A stretch of 64,000 nt of DNA from an uncultured Paracoccaceae bacterium (GTDB lineage Bacteria; Pseudomonadota; Alphaproteobacteria; Rhodobacterales; Rhodobacteraceae): the NCBI GenBank assembly GCA_947500005.1, contig CANMQJ010000014.1, forward strand, positions 89,180-153,179. Reading direction: 5' to 3'. The notes under the pieces were generated by a model. The model worked only from the letters and a program-made list of their open reading frames with translations. It ran no database searches and was not told the origin of the DNA. Positions 62,603-64,000 of this stretch are shown here, in pieces; the stretch's first letter is position 1; the number at the start of each line of letters is the position of its first letter. The position numbers were made by a program, and so were the translations under genes.

Positions 62603-63748
62603 ATGAACCTCGTCGGAAACTGGTCCTATCCCACCTCCGTCCGCTTCGGCGCGGGCCGCATCGCCGAGATCGCCGAGGCCTGCATCGCCGCCGGCATCAC
62701 CAAGCCGCTGCTGGTCACCGACAAGGGGCTGGCGGGGCTCGACATAACGACCCGCACGCTCGACCTGCTGGAGGGCGCGGGGCTGGGCCGCGCGATCTTC
62801 TCCGAGGTCGACCCGAACCCCAATGAGCAAAACGTCGAGGACGGGCTGAAGATCTATCGCGAGGGCGATTTCGACGGCGTGATCGCCTTTGGCGGCGGCT
62901 CGGGGCTCGACCTGGGCAAGGTCGTGGCCTTCATGGCCGGCCAGTCGCGCCCCTTGTGGGATTTCGAGGATATCGGCGACTGGTGGACCCGCGCCGACCC
63001 GCAAGGAATCCACCCGATCATCGCCGTGCCCACCACCGCCGGCACCGGGTCCGAGGTGGGCCGCGCGGGCGTCATCACCAATTCGGAAACCCACGAGAAG
63101 AAGATCATCTTCCACCCGAAAATGCTGCCCCAGGTGGTCATCTGCGACCCCGAACTGACCGTGGGGATGCCGAAATTCATCACCGCGGGCACCGGGCTCG
63201 ACGCCTTCGCCCATTGCGTCGAGGCCTTCTGCTCGCCGCATTACCACCCGATGAGCCAGGGCATCGCGCTCGAAGGGATGCGGCTGGTCAAGGAGTACCT
63301 GCCGCGGGCCTACGAGGATGGCTCGGATCTCGAGGCGCGCGCCCACATGATGAGCGCGGCGGCGATGGGCGCCACCGCCTTTCAGAAGGGGTTGGGCGCG
63401 ATCCACGCGCTGTCGCACCCGATCGGGGCGCATCATCACACGCATCACGGCACCACCAACGCCGTCTGCATGCCCGCCGTGCTGCAATTCAACCGGCCAA
63501 GGGCCGAGGGCGTGCTGTCCCGCGCGGCCGACTATCTGGGCATCGCGGGCGGGTTCGAGGGGTTCGCGGCCTATGTCGAAGAGCTGAACGCCTCGCTGGG
63601 CATCCCCAGGACACTGAGCGAACTGGGCGTCACCGATCCCGATCTCGACGTGTTGGTGCGCGACGCGCTGCGCGATCCCTCGACGGGCGGCAATCCCGTG
63701 GAAATGACGGCCGAGAATACCCGCAAGCTGTTCGAAGCCGTGCTCTGA
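62603..63748 (+). CDS. Iron-containing (type III) alcohol dehydrogenase
   Basis: 381 residues. Family motifs: FGGGSGLDLGKVVAFMA (NAD-binding GGGSxxD, ~97-113), VPTTAGTGSEVGRAGVITN (~140-158), metal ligands in GTGLDAFAHCVEAFCSPHYHPMSQG (Asp, His, His; ~193-217) and IHALSHPIGAHHHTHHGTTNA (His ligands, ~260-280). It converts an alcohol to an aldehyde. The reading frame continues upstream but ATG 62603 (MNLVGNWSYPTSVRFGAG) is the natural start, 5 bases after the ALDH stop, consistent with co-translation. Confidence 0.93.
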   Translation: MNLVGNWSYPTSVRFGAGRIAEIAEACIAAGITKPLLVTDKGLAGLDITTRTLDLLEGAGLGRAIFSEVDPNPNEQNVEDGLKIYREGDFDGVIAFGGGSGLDLGKVVAFMAGQSRPLWDFEDIGDWWTRADPQGIHPIIAVPTTAGTGSEVGRAGVITNSETHEKKIIFHPKMLPQVVICDPELTVGMPKFITAGTGLDAFAHCVEAFCSPHYHPMSQGIALEGMRLVKEYLPRAYEDGSDLEARAHMMSAAAMGATAFQKGLGAIHALSHPIGAHHHTHHGTTNAVCMPAVLQFNRPRAEGVLSRAADYLGIAGGFEGFAAYVEELNASLGIPRTLSELGVTDPDLDVLVRDALRDPSTGGNPVEMTAENTRKLFEAVL

Positions 63749-63816
63749 CCTCGGGACAGGGCGCGCTCCCGCCCGCCCGTCGCGCATCGCAGATGCGCCC
63801 GGGCGGTTGGGCCGGG

Positions 63817-63836
63817 CGCGCGCCTTCCGGCGCGCG
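63817..63836. terminator. GC hairpin after the alcohol dehydrogenase gene
   Basis: CGCGCGCC-TTCC-GGCGCGCG is a perfect 8-bp stem between the last gene of the run and the convergent partial gene. There is no T-run, so it is a weak or bidirectional stop. Confidence 0.5.
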
Positions 63837-63856
63837 CGGGTGCGCCTCGGGCCCGG

Positions 63857-64000
63857 TCAGGCCATCAGGTCGAAGATCTCGCCCCCGATCTGGATGTTGA
63901 TCTGGTCCTGCCCCTCGCCATCGACAAGCGCCCAGAGGATCTGGCCGGTGGGGCGATAGATCACGAAGGCCTCCTGCACGGCATCCTCGCCCGAGCGGTC
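63857..64000 (-). CDS. C-terminal end of an unidentified protein (cut by window edge)
   Basis: The last 47 codons of a minus-strand gene are present, ending AFVIYRPTGQILWALVDGEG, then QDQINIQIGGEIFDLMA and TGA. The codon pattern matches neighbouring genes. The fragment is too short and unfamiliar to name; its beta-rich, acidic character would fit a secreted or surface protein, but that is weak. Confidence 0.6.
   Translation of the reverse strand, partial: DRSGEDAVQEAFVIYRPTGQILWALVDGEGQDQINIQIGGEIFDLMA

Overview
The window looks like a chromosomal segment of an alphaproteobacterium of the order Rhodobacterales (Roseobacter/Rhodobacter-like). The evidence is the high G+C content, a glycine-type 5-aminolevulinate synthase (hemA), the two-domain Dcd, a DksA with a degenerate zinc finger, ornithine-lipid OlsB, leucyl/arginyl-transferase Bpt, DUF2852/DUF2927 proteins, and the block DUF177-rpmF-plsX-fabH-ihfA-merR. 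No phage, insertion sequence, CRISPR array or plasmid gene was seen. Almost all of it is core chromosome.

Layout. 1-6.7 kb: anmK (cut by the window edge) diverging from tyrS, a FemAB/BioF2-like acetyltransferase, an SDR dehydrogenase, Uup-type ABC-F ATPase, OlsB and BamE. 6.8-11.1 kb: lipid-initiation/ribosome operon (DUF177, rpmF, plsX, fabH), ihfA, a MerR regulator and tRNA-Pro. 11.2-19.6 kb: dcd, then on the minus strand dgt-argS-SPOR-nagZ-scpA-scpB with overlapping ends (cell wall recycling and chromosome segregation), and erpA on the plus strand. 19.6-22.7 kb: a probably frameshifted small gene, exonuclease III, a flavin monooxygenase and dksA. 22.9-29.8 kb: MoxR ATPase, GNAT, DUF2927 lipoprotein, a 55-residue membrane protein, VWA protein, PhoD-like phosphatase, M48 protease. 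29.3-38.9 kb: PIN nuclease coupled to an RlmI-type rRNA methyltransferase, lipoprotein, glnE, YbaK-type deacylase, DUF2852, RDD, bpt, prfB. 39-46 kb: PBP1A, AMIN/amidase, aminotransferase, M48-TPR protease, DsbA. 46.3-50.1 kb: hemA, a RodZ-like protein and ispG on the minus strand, with a perfect FNR-type box upstream of hemA. 50.4-54.9 kb: M20 peptidase, glycosyltransferase, two tRNA-Asp genes, pirin, a secreted protein.

The most distinctive part is 54.9-63.8 kb. An RpiR-family regulator diverges from a plus-strand run made of an N-formylglutamate-amidohydrolase-like enzyme, a complete TRAP transporter (small permease, large permease, Tat-exported binding protein), a glutamine-synthetase-like ligase, an aldehyde dehydrogenase and an iron-type alcohol dehydrogenase. 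Read together this suggests uptake and catabolism of an amine, perhaps an amino alcohol, through gamma-glutamylated intermediates. The divergent promoter region carries two TGTA-N8-TACA elements that could be the regulator's operators. The substrate is not known; the pathway is an inference from gene content.

Other points of note: 19-bp inverted operator-like elements ahead of the DUF2852 gene, a duplicated 17-bp motif after the SDR gene, recurrent terminator-like intergenic elements, a DksA with one zinc-finger cysteine, and several very small membrane-protein genes.
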